A model generated the notes under the pieces. That model saw nothing but the letters and a program-made list of their open reading frames with translations. It ran no database searches and had not been told where the DNA came from. A stretch of 33,044 nucleotides of DNA, taken from JAWOJF01 sp046481785 (GTDB taxonomy: Bacteria > Bacteroidota > Ignavibacteria > Ignavibacteriales > Ignavibacteriaceae). The stretch covers positions 1 to 33,044 of the forward strand of contig JAWOJF010000154.1 of assembly GCA_046481785.1 (NCBI GenBank), given 5' to 3'. Both the position numbers and the translations under genes were made by a program. Shown here piece by piece: positions 10,101 through 17,243 of this stretch. How positions within the stretch are numbered: the first letter of the stretch is position 1; every line of letters starts with the position of its first letter.

Positions 10101-10814
10101 ATGAATGGTAAATTTACGGGAGATGCAAGGCTTGGCAGCAGAATTGGAATGAAAAATTACCGTGCTGTTTATTTCCAGGGAACCAGTGGCGGAGTTACAT
10201 ATAATGTTCAAATACCTGAAGCAGGTAAATGGTACGCCTGGGCAAGAATGTATTATATGAGCTCCGGCGGTAAAAATTCTTTTTACATAGCCGTAAATAA
10301 TACAAAACATATTCTTGGTGATGATGATAGTAAATTTAATCAATGGCATTGGGATGGATACCGCGGGACAAAAATAGAACTGGGTACTTTAAATGCCGGG
10401 CTTAATACTGTTATGATTTCCGGCAGAGAACCCGGGTTTACTTTATGGATTGACCAGATTGTTTTAACAAACGATCCCAATTATACTCCTTCTGTTCTTG
10501 GTAAAGAATCTTCGGAAGAGGAGATTGAAAATATTCCTGCAATGCTTCCATCAGATTATGAGGTTTCTCAGAATTTTCCAAATCCTTTTAATCCTTCAAC
10601 CAATATCAGGTTTTCAATGCCTGAAACAGAGTATGTAAGCCTGAAGATATATGATATTTTAGGAAACGAAGTAGCCGACATAGTAAATAATGTTTTACCG
10701 GCAGGGTATCACGAAGTAAAATTTAATGCCGCTGATTTAGCTTCCGGAATATATATTTATCAGCTAAGGGCAGGTGATTTTAGCAGAACAATGAAAATGC
10801 AGCTTCTCAAATAG
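7110..10814 (+). CDS. Secreted right-handed beta-helix protein with duplicated carbohydrate-binding-like modules and T9SS sorting domain
   Basis: A 1234-residue extracellular or surface protein. It starts with a signal peptide (residues 1-20, ending NAS) and a YYVDQVNGNNSNSG entry typical of pectate-lyase-like beta-helix proteins. The helix covers roughly residues 20-640, with many N-rich turns such as NNVEVYRNLIYNN. An Ig-like domain follows (about 655-750). Then come two related modules of about 135 residues (about 752-890 and 989-1128), sharing WYxWARxYY, HILGDD and the W(H)xDGY pattern, with a fibronectin III-like domain between them (about 902-987). The tail (about 1148-1234) is a type A T9SS sorting domain containing NFPNPFNPST and ending in a KMQLLK-type motif. 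Lyase, hydrolase or purely adhesive functions are possible; no catalytic residues can be assigned. It follows the export operon but is separated by a terminator. Confidence 0.88.
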   Translation: MKKFCSIILVLLSIITLNASTYYVDQVNGNNSNSGLTPSIAWKTISKVNSFSFKPGDNILFKTGQIWREALVIKSSGQSYQPVTFASYGTGEKPIISGADIITGFVSYSGNVWRKSVYITTSQQVFFNGIRGKRKTSAGALSSARDWYYDKSARYLYVYSSGNPASLYKSPGIEASVRNYSVYVNSNFVVVKDMQIEKTSSTAFSIPSSSGNITADNITFLQWTDEETSAKGGIVINGNNCVVKNSTFGKQTGNDIDDQKWAGFVPIVVKAKNTEITNNKLLHNSTENENGNGSYAYGIRATLYGGKIKIAGNYIYHVGSNGVFLNGYSQKGDIIEVHDNIIEYTGQAGISAFKTRSGDGIGGKGYVFKNNVSFANRLGGDIGGNGTQASGIHFNDGIRKGTELTKPYMKWYCYENVVHNSQALKVPNGPDSDGIALDYNANNVEVYRNLIYNNYGRGIYIWNANNCKVYYNIMYGNDGGITVSTRNDKLESTNNNEIYNNIFYKNYNGDNKGQNIDSEMYFGWYSKNNVFKNNIAYASVNGYAYCYGPSGASGFVLDNNLVYSDLGTGAKILYDGLKGKQNLTQWKSNHSGWDKNSIDADPMFVNAGAGDFSLKAASPAINKGVNLGLLNDFLGEAIYGSPDMGAMEYIYVDHTAPSVDSVQIINDVNVRVIFSEEINLTDLQNIKNYVSAEGIQVLSAVADPCSSKVTLLTTAHASGNFTIKVANIKDLAGNLISTSNYSGTYSFTACPADTVIRISADQGILSGSAALKSQSGSLSAKAAYFNNSTGEITYTVKIPKSAYWYGWARLYYGSSSPNNSFIIRANDRGHILGDDPAIRNKWHYDGYQHADIHLGRFQTGDILTITIRPREPGETVLLDQILLSPDPNFIPQDESSVMPVKLAAPLNNASEQVILQTLKWRKDAAAKSYSLQIGKDSSFSSLVHNSTITDTAEVISGLQYSTRYFWRVKSLDNDIESEWSDTWNFSCKTGTVVLIDAMNGKFTGDARLGSRIGMKNYRAVYFQGTSGGVTYNVQIPEAGKWYAWARMYYMSSGGKNSFYIAVNNTKHILGDDDSKFNQWHWDGYRGTKIELGTLNAGLNTVMISGREPGFTLWIDQIVLTNDPNYTPSVLGKESSEEEIENIPAMLPSDYEVSQNFPNPFNPSTNIRFSMPETEYVSLKIYDILGNEVADIVNNVLPAGYHEVKFNAADLASGIYIYQLRAGDFSRTMKMQLLK

Positions 10815-10836
10815 ATTTCTTTCAATTCCCATCATA

Positions 10837-10871
10837 ATCTCCGGGTGCAAATGTGCCCGGGGATTTTTTTT
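10837..10871 (+). terminator. Rho-independent terminator after the beta-helix gene
   Basis: ATCTCCGGG (10837-10845) pairs with CCCGGGGAT (10856-10864) with one G-U pair, followed by a run of T. It lies between convergent genes, three bases before the stop codon of the carboxylase gene on the other strand. Confidence 0.88.
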
Positions 10872-10873
10872 AT

Positions 10874-12532
10874 CTATGTTTGAATTACGCCAACATTAAA
10901 TTTTGGCATATCCGGATTGTTATTTGCAGTCTCCAAAGCCATTGAAATATATTCTCTTGTAAGAGCCGGGTCTATCACTTCATCTATCCACAATCTTGAT
11001 GCAGCATACAAAGGATAACTTTTTTCATCGTAGCTTTTTGTTATTTCATCAAGCATCTTTTGTTTTTCTTTTTCACCTAACTCTTTATCCCCGCTCTTTT
11101 CTGTCTGCTTAATTTTTATATCAAGCAAAACATTGCTTGCCTGTGATCCTCCCATAACAGCTATCTTTGCATTAGGATAGGCAAATATAAATCTGGGATC
11201 ATAAGCCTTGCCGCACATTGCATAATTTCCGGCTCCGAAGCTGTTTCCAATAATAATTGTAATTTTCGGCACTACAGAATTGGCAACGGCATTTACCATT
11301 TTAGCGCCATCTTTAATTATACCCCCATGTTCAGCGCGGCTTCCCACCATAAAACCCGTAACATCCTGGAGAAACAGTAAGGGAATTTTTTTCTGATTAC
11401 AATTCATTATAAATCTTGCAGCCTTATCAGCACTATCAGAATATATTACGCCCCCTACCTGCATTTCACCCGATTCATTTTTAATAATACTCCGTTGATT
11501 TGCAACAATTCCTACTGCCCATCCGTCAATCCTGGCATAAGCGGTAATAAGTGTTTTTCCGTATCCTGCTTTATACTCATCTATTTCTGAGTTATCTGTT
11601 ATGCGGGCAATAATATCATACATATCATAAGTCTTTAGAGTGTCTTCAGGAAGAAGACCGTATATTTCTTTAGGAGAAAACCGGGGAGGTTTACTCTCAA
11701 CCCTGTTAAAGTTAGCTTTTTCAATAATCCGGGTTTTTTCAACAAGGCTTCTTATTTGGGCAATACATTCTTCATCATTTTTCATTATATAATCGGTTAC
11801 GCCTGAAACATTAGACTGAACTTTTGCACCGCCGAGATTTTCATTATTAATTACTTCACCAATTGCAGCCTTTACAAGATGTGAACCTGCAAGAAAAACC
11901 GAACCTTCACCTTCAACAATTAATGCTTCATCACTCATTATGGGGAGGTAAGCTCCACCTGCAACACATGGGCCCATTATAGCTGCAATCTGGGGGATAC
12001 CCCTGGAAGATAATACTGCATTGTTCCGGAATATTCTGCCAAAGTGTTCTTTATCCGGAAAAATTTCATCCTGCATCGGAAGAAAAACACCTGCACTATC
12101 AACAAGGTATACCACAGGTAAGTGGTTGTCTAATGCAATTTCCTGTGCCCGCAGATTTTTTTTAACAGTAACGGGAAACCATGCTCCCGCTTTTACTGTT
12201 GCATCATTAGCTACAATTACATGGTACCTGTTATGTATTTTTCCAACACCGTACACAGTGCCGGATGACGGTGCGCCGCCGTATTCTTCATACATTCCAT
12301 AGGCAGCAAAAGTACTTAACTCAAAAAACTCTTTTGGATTGTCAACCAGCAGGTCTATTCTTTCCCGGGCAGTTAATTTTCCTTTAGCTTTATGTTTTTC
12401 AATAGCCTTTTTCCCACCGCCCAGTTTTATTTTTTCTTTTTCTGCCTGTAATTTCCTTACAAGGTTTTTTTGATAGTCATCCCTTTTGAGATAAGTTTCG
12501 TTTTGTGGAGCCTGTGTACCGATTTTTTTCAT
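10874..12532 (-). CDS. Acyl-CoA carboxylase beta subunit (carboxyltransferase; methylcrotonyl-CoA carboxylase-like)
   Basis: A 552-residue biotin-dependent carboxyltransferase that moves CO2 from carboxybiotin to an acyl-CoA. Two crotonase-fold halves are visible. Family motifs include KGKLTARERIDLL near the N-terminus, the oxyanion segment IMGPCVAGGAYLPIMSDEA, FLAGSHLVKAAIGE, and in the second half FLQDVTGFMVG and a GNSFGAGNYAMCG loop. The FPDKEHFGRIF and FLAG segments resemble methylcrotonyl-CoA carboxylase beta more than propionyl-CoA carboxylase beta. It is the last gene of a minus-strand run after meaB and an acyl-CoA dehydrogenase, 21 bases downstream of the latter. The biotin carboxylase/biotin carrier partner is not in this window. 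Family is certain; whether the substrate is methylcrotonyl-, propionyl- or another acyl-CoA is not. Confidence 0.9.
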   Translation of the reverse strand: MKKIGTQAPQNETYLKRDDYQKNLVRKLQAEKEKIKLGGGKKAIEKHKAKGKLTARERIDLLVDNPKEFFELSTFAAYGMYEEYGGAPSSGTVYGVGKIHNRYHVIVANDATVKAGAWFPVTVKKNLRAQEIALDNHLPVVYLVDSAGVFLPMQDEIFPDKEHFGRIFRNNAVLSSRGIPQIAAIMGPCVAGGAYLPIMSDEALIVEGEGSVFLAGSHLVKAAIGEVINNENLGGAKVQSNVSGVTDYIMKNDEECIAQIRSLVEKTRIIEKANFNRVESKPPRFSPKEIYGLLPEDTLKTYDMYDIIARITDNSEIDEYKAGYGKTLITAYARIDGWAVGIVANQRSIIKNESGEMQVGGVIYSDSADKAARFIMNCNQKKIPLLFLQDVTGFMVGSRAEHGGIIKDGAKMVNAVANSVVPKITIIIGNSFGAGNYAMCGKAYDPRFIFAYPNAKIAVMGGSQASNVLLDIKIKQTEKSGDKELGEKEKQKMLDEITKSYDEKSYPLYAASRLWIDEVIDPALTREYISMALETANNNPDMPKFNVGVIQT

Positions 12533-12553
12533 AATTAGGGTTGTTGAGGGTAA

Positions 12554-13720
12554 TTAAATTTGTTTTAACAATTCTCTGGCAATTACAATTCTCTGTATCT
12601 CAGATGTTCCTTCACCTATTGTACAAAGTTTAACATCACGGTAAAACTTTTCTACAGGATAATCTTTAATGAAGCCGTAACCTCCAAAAATCTGCACAGC
12701 CTCATTTGAAGCCTTCTCGGCAATTTCGCTGGCAAATAATTTTGCCATTGCTGCTTCTTTTACTGCAGGCTCTCCTTTATCTTTAAGTGAAGCTGCGCGG
12801 TAAGTTAACAGCCTGGCTGCTTCAATTTCAGTAGCCATCTGTGCAAGCTTAAACTGAATTGCCTGGAATTCATTTATAGATTTACCAAAGGCTTTTCTTT
12901 CTGAGGAGTATTTTATTGCAGCATCCAGTGCTCCCTGTGCAAGTCCTGTACTTAATGCTGCTATCGTTATTCTTCCCCCTTCAAGTATTTTCATTGAATG
13001 AGTAAAGCCTTCACCTTCAGTCCCCAAAAGATTTTCTTCCGGTACTTTGCAGTTTTCAAAAATTATCTGTGTGGTATCGCTTGCCCGCATTCCAAGTTTA
13101 TTTTCTTTTTTCCCTTTTATAAAACCATCAAAGCCTGCTTCTACAATAAAAGCTGATATTCCTTTTTTACCTTTGGTTTTATCTGTAACGGCCAGTATAA
13201 CAGCGGTTTCACCAACTGTTCCGTGTGTAATAAAAGTTTTACTGCCGTTTAAAATATAATACCCGTTCTTTTTATCAGCAGTTGTGCTCATTCCTGCGGC
13301 ATCACTTCCGGAGGATGATTCTGTCAGACCCCACATTCCTATTTTTTTCCCTGAAGTAAGATCAGGAAGATATTTTTGTTTCTGCTCTTCATTTGCAAAT
13401 TTATAAATGTGGTTGGTACATAATCCATTATGTGCGGCAACAGATAATGCAACGGAAGGGTCTACTTTTGCAAGCTCTTCTATAATAACAGCGAAATCCA
13501 AATAACCTAAACCTGCACCGCCGTAATTTTCCGGAATAACAACACCCAGAAATCCAAGCTCTCCAAGTTGTTTTATAATATCCATCGGAAATTCCTGTGA
13601 CTCATCATATTGCATAATGACAGGCCTGATATTGTTCTCAGCAAAATTGCGGAGGGTGTCTTTTATTATTAATTGGTTTTCGTTAAGGTCAGTAAGAAAT
13701 GAACTTTCTAAAACTTCCAT
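12554..13720 (-). CDS. Acyl-CoA dehydrogenase (short/medium-chain type)
   Basis: A 388-residue FAD flavoprotein that introduces a trans-2,3 double bond into acyl-CoA and passes electrons to ETF. The length is normal. The N-terminal helical domain is followed by the MWGLTESSSGSDAAG signature, the KAFGKSINEFQAIQFKLA flavin/dimer segment, QIFGGYGFIKDYPVEKFYRD, and the C-terminal IGEGTSEIQR motif. The Glu in GEGTSE is at the catalytic-base position of short- and medium-chain enzymes, whereas isovaleryl-CoA dehydrogenases have a different residue there, so a linear short acyl-CoA is the likelier substrate. A textbook Shine-Dalgarno sequence (AAAGGAG, five bases before ATG on the minus strand) supports the start. 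It sits between meaB and the carboxylase. Confidence 0.93.
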   Translation of the reverse strand: MEVLESSFLTDLNENQLIIKDTLRNFAENNIRPVIMQYDESQEFPMDIIKQLGELGFLGVVIPENYGGAGLGYLDFAVIIEELAKVDPSVALSVAAHNGLCTNHIYKFANEEQKQKYLPDLTSGKKIGMWGLTESSSGSDAAGMSTTADKKNGYYILNGSKTFITHGTVGETAVILAVTDKTKGKKGISAFIVEAGFDGFIKGKKENKLGMRASDTTQIIFENCKVPEENLLGTEGEGFTHSMKILEGGRITIAALSTGLAQGALDAAIKYSSERKAFGKSINEFQAIQFKLAQMATEIEAARLLTYRAASLKDKGEPAVKEAAMAKLFASEIAEKASNEAVQIFGGYGFIKDYPVEKFYRDVKLCTIGEGTSEIQRIVIARELLKQI

Positions 13721-13837
13721 AAAAACTCCTTTCAGAGATGGCAGGCTGTTTAAAGCATGCCAGTCTTCAACTTGTAGTTGAGATTAACCGGAAACAATCT
13801 TTTGGATTATAGTATAAGTTACTAAATTTTTGGAAAA
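13721..13837 (-). other. Gap between meaB and the acyl-CoA dehydrogenase gene
   Basis: A 117-base spacer containing two hairpins: TGGCA (13739-13743) with TGCCA (13758-13762), extended inward by three more pairs after one mismatch, and CAACT/AGTTG at 13769-13782. Neither is followed by a U-run in the minus direction, so they are not intrinsic terminators. A TATAAT reads on the minus strand at about 13808-13813 without a good -35, so a separate weak promoter for the downstream pair is possible. Confidence 0.35.
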
Positions 13838-14791
13838 TTACAGATGCTTTTTGAAATTTTCTATAATTTCTTCAGCTATGTGATAGGGAGAAAAATTGCC
13901 GGGCACAACTTTTTCTAATGAAGAATTAAAGTTCTTTTCACCTGTGTTACTCCACAGTTTTTCTTTAAGTTTTTCTTCAACAATCTCTTTTATCCTGATA
14001 TTTGTCCGTATTTCGCGCCTTTTTTGAAACAGATTATTAGACAGGAGATAATTATGATGTTTTTTAATTTCATCTGCTATCTCAGGAATTCCTTTATTTT
14101 CACTTGCTACTGTTTTTAAGATAGGGGCAAGCCATGATTTTTCATCATGTGCCTTCATCATAAGGATGGTTTTTAGTGCAGTAACTGCCTGTTCCGAACC
14201 GGGCCTGTCGCTTTTATTAAGGATAAAAAAATCGGCTATTTCCATTAAGCCTGCCTTCATTGCCTGCACAGAATCTCCCGATTCAGGTACAAGAACAACA
14301 ATTGTGGTATCGGCGGCATTTGCAATATCAAGTTCTGATTGTCCAACTCCAACAGTTTCAAATAAAACATAATGAAATCCGGCTGCATCCAGAACATCTG
14401 CAGCATCAATAGCTTTACGGCTAAGGCCGCCAAGACTTCCGCGGGTTGCCATACTCCGGATAAAAACACCCGGATCACTGCCAATTTCACCCATTCTAAC
14501 TCTATCGCCAAGAAGTGCCCCGCCGGTAAATGGGGAAGTAGGATCCACGGCAATTATCCCTACAGTTTTATTCTGATCTCTGAAATATTTTGTAAGCTGA
14601 TTTACAATTGTGCTTTTCCCTGCTCCGGGAGGGCCGGTAATACCTATACGATATGCATTACCGGTCTTATGGTATATTTTTTTCTGCAGTTCAGGTGAGA
14701 TAGTATTATTCTCTTCAACTATTGAAATTGAACGTGCAATTGTTCTTTTATCAGCCGAATATAATTTTTCAAGAAATGAATTTTCAATCAT
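13838..14791 (-). CDS. meaB: Methylmalonyl-CoA mutase-associated GTPase MeaB (ArgK/MMAA family)
   Basis: A 317-residue P-loop GTPase chaperone that protects and reloads the B12-dependent methylmalonyl-CoA mutase. The Walker A is GPPGAGKST (residues 53-61). AVDPTSPFTGGALLGDRVRM and the ATRGSLGGLS segment are family hallmarks, ETVGVGQSE is the G3-type motif, and FILNKSD is the base-recognition motif. The length matches the family. The mutase itself is not in the window. Its position upstream of an acyl-CoA dehydrogenase and carboxylase on the same strand fits breakdown or interconversion of propionate- or branched-chain-derived acyl-CoAs. Identification is firm. Confidence 0.93.
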   Translation of the reverse strand: MIENSFLEKLYSADKRTIARSISIVEENNTISPELQKKIYHKTGNAYRIGITGPPGAGKSTIVNQLTKYFRDQNKTVGIIAVDPTSPFTGGALLGDRVRMGEIGSDPGVFIRSMATRGSLGGLSRKAIDAADVLDAAGFHYVLFETVGVGQSELDIANAADTTIVVLVPESGDSVQAMKAGLMEIADFFILNKSDRPGSEQAVTALKTILMMKAHDEKSWLAPILKTVASENKGIPEIADEIKKHHNYLLSNNLFQKRREIRTNIRIKEIVEEKLKEKLWSNTGEKNFNSSLEKVVPGNFSPYHIAEEIIENFKKHL

Positions 14792-14863
14792 TGTTAAGAC
14801 AGTATCATTTTTTATTTCTAAATCGTAAATACATTAATAGTTGTACTTATTCCTTATTAGAAA

Positions 14864-14990
14864 TTGTGTGAAAAGTAGAAGGTGGTGAATAAATATGAAT
14901 TAACCCGGGGCTTCAGCGGCTCCCCCATGTTAAAACATGGGGTTAATCAATAAAACTAATATTTATTCCTCAATCTTTATTTTCACACAA
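14864..14990. repeat. Nested inverted-repeat element (MITE- or REP-like)
   Basis: Four nested pairs of complementary segments share one centre: TTGTGTGAAAA (14864-14874) with TTTTCACACAA (14980-14990), AATAAATAT (14888-14896) with ATATTTATT (14959-14967), ATTAACCC (14899-14906) with GGGTTAAT (14940-14947), and an inner hairpin CCCCATGTT/AACATGGGG at 14923-14942 with a 2-base loop. All outer arms are exact. It lies in the gap between meaB and the epimerase gene. No ORF is inside, so it would be a non-autonomous mobile or regulatory palindrome. The element type is inferred; the repeat structure itself is directly visible. Confidence 0.75.
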
Positions 14991-15041
14991 GCTCTATTGA
15001 GAGATGGAATTTTGCAGTGCATACTAAAATATAGAGCTAAT

Positions 15042-15968
15042 TCAGATATTCAGTTTTTCTTTAAAAAACTCAACTGTCTTTGTCAATCCATCTTCCAGGG
15101 AAGTGCCGGGCTGCCAGCCGAATTTTTCTTTAAGTTTTTTAGAAGTGATAACACTGCGCAACTGTTCACCGGGTGCTGCAGTACCATGCTTTTCTTCAAT
15201 ATTCCTTCCGGTAACTTTATTTATTACTGCAAATATCTGGTTTACATTTGTTTCTTTCCCGGTGCCTACATTGTAAAAGCCACTATCCGAATCTTTTAAT
15301 GCTAATAAATTAGCTTTAACCACATCGCCGACAAAAACATAATCACGTGTCTGTTCTCCGGTTCCATTTATTACCGGCTGTTCACCTTTAAGAAGCCTGG
15401 TTGTAAAGATAGCAACAACACCTGCTTCACCATGAGGATTTTGCCGCGGGCCGTAAATATTTGCATACCTTAAAACCGTAAAATTCAATTTATACTGAAC
15501 CGCATAAAAATAAAGATATTTCTCTACAGCCAACTTTGAAATGCCATACGGAGAAAGGGGGGCAGTAGGATGGTTTTCGTCAGCAGGGAAGTAATCCTGT
15601 TCGCCGTATATCGCTCCGCCTGTGGAAGCAAACATAAATTTTTTAACACCGTACTTAATACAGTTTTGCAGAAGGTTTATCGTTCCAAGAATATTTATTG
15701 AAGCATCGAATTCAGGGTCTTTCACCGATTTTCTTACATCCATCTGGGCGGCATGATGGTTAACTATATCAAATCTTTCCTTATCAAAAAGCAGGGATAA
15801 ATTCTTATCACATATACTGGCTTTAATAAATGTGGCTTTAGGATTTACATTTTCCAAAAAACCTGAAGAAAGATCATCAACTATAAATACATCATGGCCT
15901 TCAGCAATAAAAGCATCAGCTACATGAGAAGCTATAAAACCTGCGCCGCCGGTTACCAGAATTTTCAA
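15042..15968 (-). CDS. NAD-dependent sugar-nucleotide epimerase/dehydratase (UDP-glucose 4-epimerase-like, extended SDR)
   Basis: A 308-residue extended short-chain dehydrogenase acting on nucleotide sugars in the cytoplasm. The N-terminal Rossmann motif is GGAGFIASH (residues 7-15), with Ala in place of the usual Gly. DDLSSG follows the second strand. The active-site residues are present as S115/T116, Y141 and K145 (in YGISK). RYANIYGPRQNP and the GTGEQTRDYVFVGD segment are typical of UDP-glucose 4-epimerase-like enzymes. The start is TTG at 15968, one base after the nadD stop codon, and the Rossmann motif begins at once, so no other start is needed. It likely supplies sugars for the surface polysaccharide, though it is far from that cluster. 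The precise reaction (4-epimerisation or other) is not fixed. Confidence 0.88.
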   Translation of the reverse strand: MKILVTGGAGFIASHVADAFIAEGHDVFIVDDLSSGFLENVNPKATFIKASICDKNLSLLFDKERFDIVNHHAAQMDVRKSVKDPEFDASINILGTINLLQNCIKYGVKKFMFASTGGAIYGEQDYFPADENHPTAPLSPYGISKLAVEKYLYFYAVQYKLNFTVLRYANIYGPRQNPHGEAGVVAIFTTRLLKGEQPVINGTGEQTRDYVFVGDVVKANLLALKDSDSGFYNVGTGKETNVNQIFAVINKVTGRNIEEKHGTAAPGEQLRSVITSKKLKEKFGWQPGTSLEDGLTKTVEFFKEKLNI

Positions 15969-15969
15969 A

Positions 15970-16548
15970 TTATACTTCCTTATATAAATTATGTTTATAA
16001 ATATATTCTTTTACTTTTCCGGTTACAAAAAAATCTATGGGTAAATTATTTTTCACTCTTTCCCTTACCGCTGTTGAACTTATTTCAATAACAGGTGTTT
16101 CTGCAAATATGGCTTTATCAAAATATTTATTACGTTTTTTTGCATCATCACTTCCTCTCTTAAGCACTATAACTTTTGCCATATTAAAAATCTGACCGGG
16201 ATCTTTCCAGGTATCAAATACAAGCAGGTTGTCATATCCTATTATTAATTCTATAGAGCTGTATGATTTTTTTAATTCTTTTATGGTATCGATAGTATAT
16301 GAAACGTCTTTTTTATTTATTTCATAATCTGAAACATCAAAATAACTTACCCCTTTTACGGCAAGTTTTACCATTTCCAGACGGTGAACAGGATCGGAAT
16401 GTTGTTTCTCTGTTTTGTGAGGAGAAATGAAGGCAGGCATAAAAATTATTTTGTCAAGGTCCCTGGCTTCTTTTACCGATAAGGCAGTCAGCAGGTGACC
16501 GTTATGTATAGGATCAAACGTCCCCCCAAATATTCCCACTGCTTTCAT
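15970..16548 (-). CDS. nadD: Nicotinate-nucleotide adenylyltransferase
   Basis: A 192-residue cytoplasmic enzyme joining nicotinate mononucleotide and ATP to form deamido-NAD in NAD synthesis. It opens with GIFGGTFDPIHNGH (residues 5-18), containing the nucleotidyltransferase HxGH-type motif (H15-H18), and ends with the second motif ISSTAVRERV (about 155-165). FMPAFISPHK and the LIIGYDNLLVFDTWK segment are also typical of NadD. The length matches the family. Its ATG overlaps the stop codon of the upstream DUF2064-like gene (ATGA) and its stop is one base from the epimerase start, so it is translated within a tight four-gene operon. Confidence 0.95.
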   Translation of the reverse strand: MKAVGIFGGTFDPIHNGHLLTALSVKEARDLDKIIFMPAFISPHKTEKQHSDPVHRLEMVKLAVKGVSYFDVSDYEINKKDVSYTIDTIKELKKSYSSIELIIGYDNLLVFDTWKDPGQIFNMAKVIVLKRGSDDAKKRNKYFDKAIFAETPVIEISSTAVRERVKNNLPIDFFVTGKVKEYIYKHNLYKEV

Positions 16549-17243
16549 TTAAGCAATCCCTTATACTCTATAAAAAGAGCGGTGAACTTTTCATGCATAA
16601 TATGACTGCAGTAAGCAAGACTTTCTTTTTTTGATAACTCCTGGTATAATTTTTTAAATTCATCCAGGGTTTCAATTACAAGAAAACTGTTTAATGTATG
16701 GAGATGCACATCCTGTTTACATACAGGAGTTAAAGCCTTATTATAATTGAGATCTTCAAAATTAAATTCTGTAAAAAAACTTCTGTCAAGAACATTAAAA
16801 CCGATAGAGCAGAGCTTGTTGTTAAATGTCTTGCCAAGAACAACAGCATTATCATCAATAGAAAGCAGGTTCAGGATTTTTTTAAAGTCCTCGCCGGTCA
16901 TACCAATTGAATCTGCAGTAACAATGATATTATTATTAAATTTTGAAAAATATTTATCAATTAAAACTCTGAATGCTTCATTTTTCAGGCTGGTATCAAT
17001 CCATATAACACTATCAACATTCTGAAATTCGGCAGGAATAAAATCACGGTCTTTGTGGTCAATACAATAACAGATATTTGCTAAGCCCGGAATTGAATCA
17101 AATATTTCTTTGTGATTAAGCAGTAATGAAGAGTAAAGAAGAGAAGAATGAGGCTTATCAAATGACTCAAACCGGGGGACCTCATCCGGGTTCAGCATTG
17201 GGAAACGGCATAATAAATATATACAGGAATTAATTTTGCTCAT
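16545..17243 (-). CDS. DUF2064-like protein (putative GT-A fold glycosyl/nucleotidyl transferase)
   Basis: A 232-residue soluble protein of unsettled function. The arrangement resembles the DUF2064 (TIGR04282) family: an N-terminal CRFPMLNPDEV stretch, a central acidic VTADSIGMTGEDF segment at the place of the family's GTDCP motif, and NAVVLGKTFNNKLCSIGFN at the place of the LGPA.DGGYYLIG motif. The match is divergent: the family's Asp and Gly-rich residues are only partly kept, so catalytic activity is doubtful. It overlaps prsW by four bases at its start and nadD by four bases at its end, which implies translational coupling. I am confident it is a real gene but only moderately confident in the family. 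Confidence 0.6.
   Translation of the reverse strand: MSKINSCIYLLCRFPMLNPDEVPRFESFDKPHSSLLYSSLLLNHKEIFDSIPGLANICYCIDHKDRDFIPAEFQNVDSVIWIDTSLKNEAFRVLIDKYFSKFNNNIIVTADSIGMTGEDFKKILNLLSIDDNAVVLGKTFNNKLCSIGFNVLDRSFFTEFNFEDLNYNKALTPVCKQDVHLHTLNSFLVIETLDEFKKLYQELSKKESLAYCSHIMHEKFTALFIEYKGLLK

Noticed and set aside
13739..13782. Hairpins between meaB and the acyl-CoA dehydrogenase gene as a terminator
   Set aside because: Neither stem is followed by a U-run in the minus-strand direction.
14372..14698. Open frame opposite meaB
   Set aside because: It lies wholly antisense to the conserved GTPase motifs and has no matching product.
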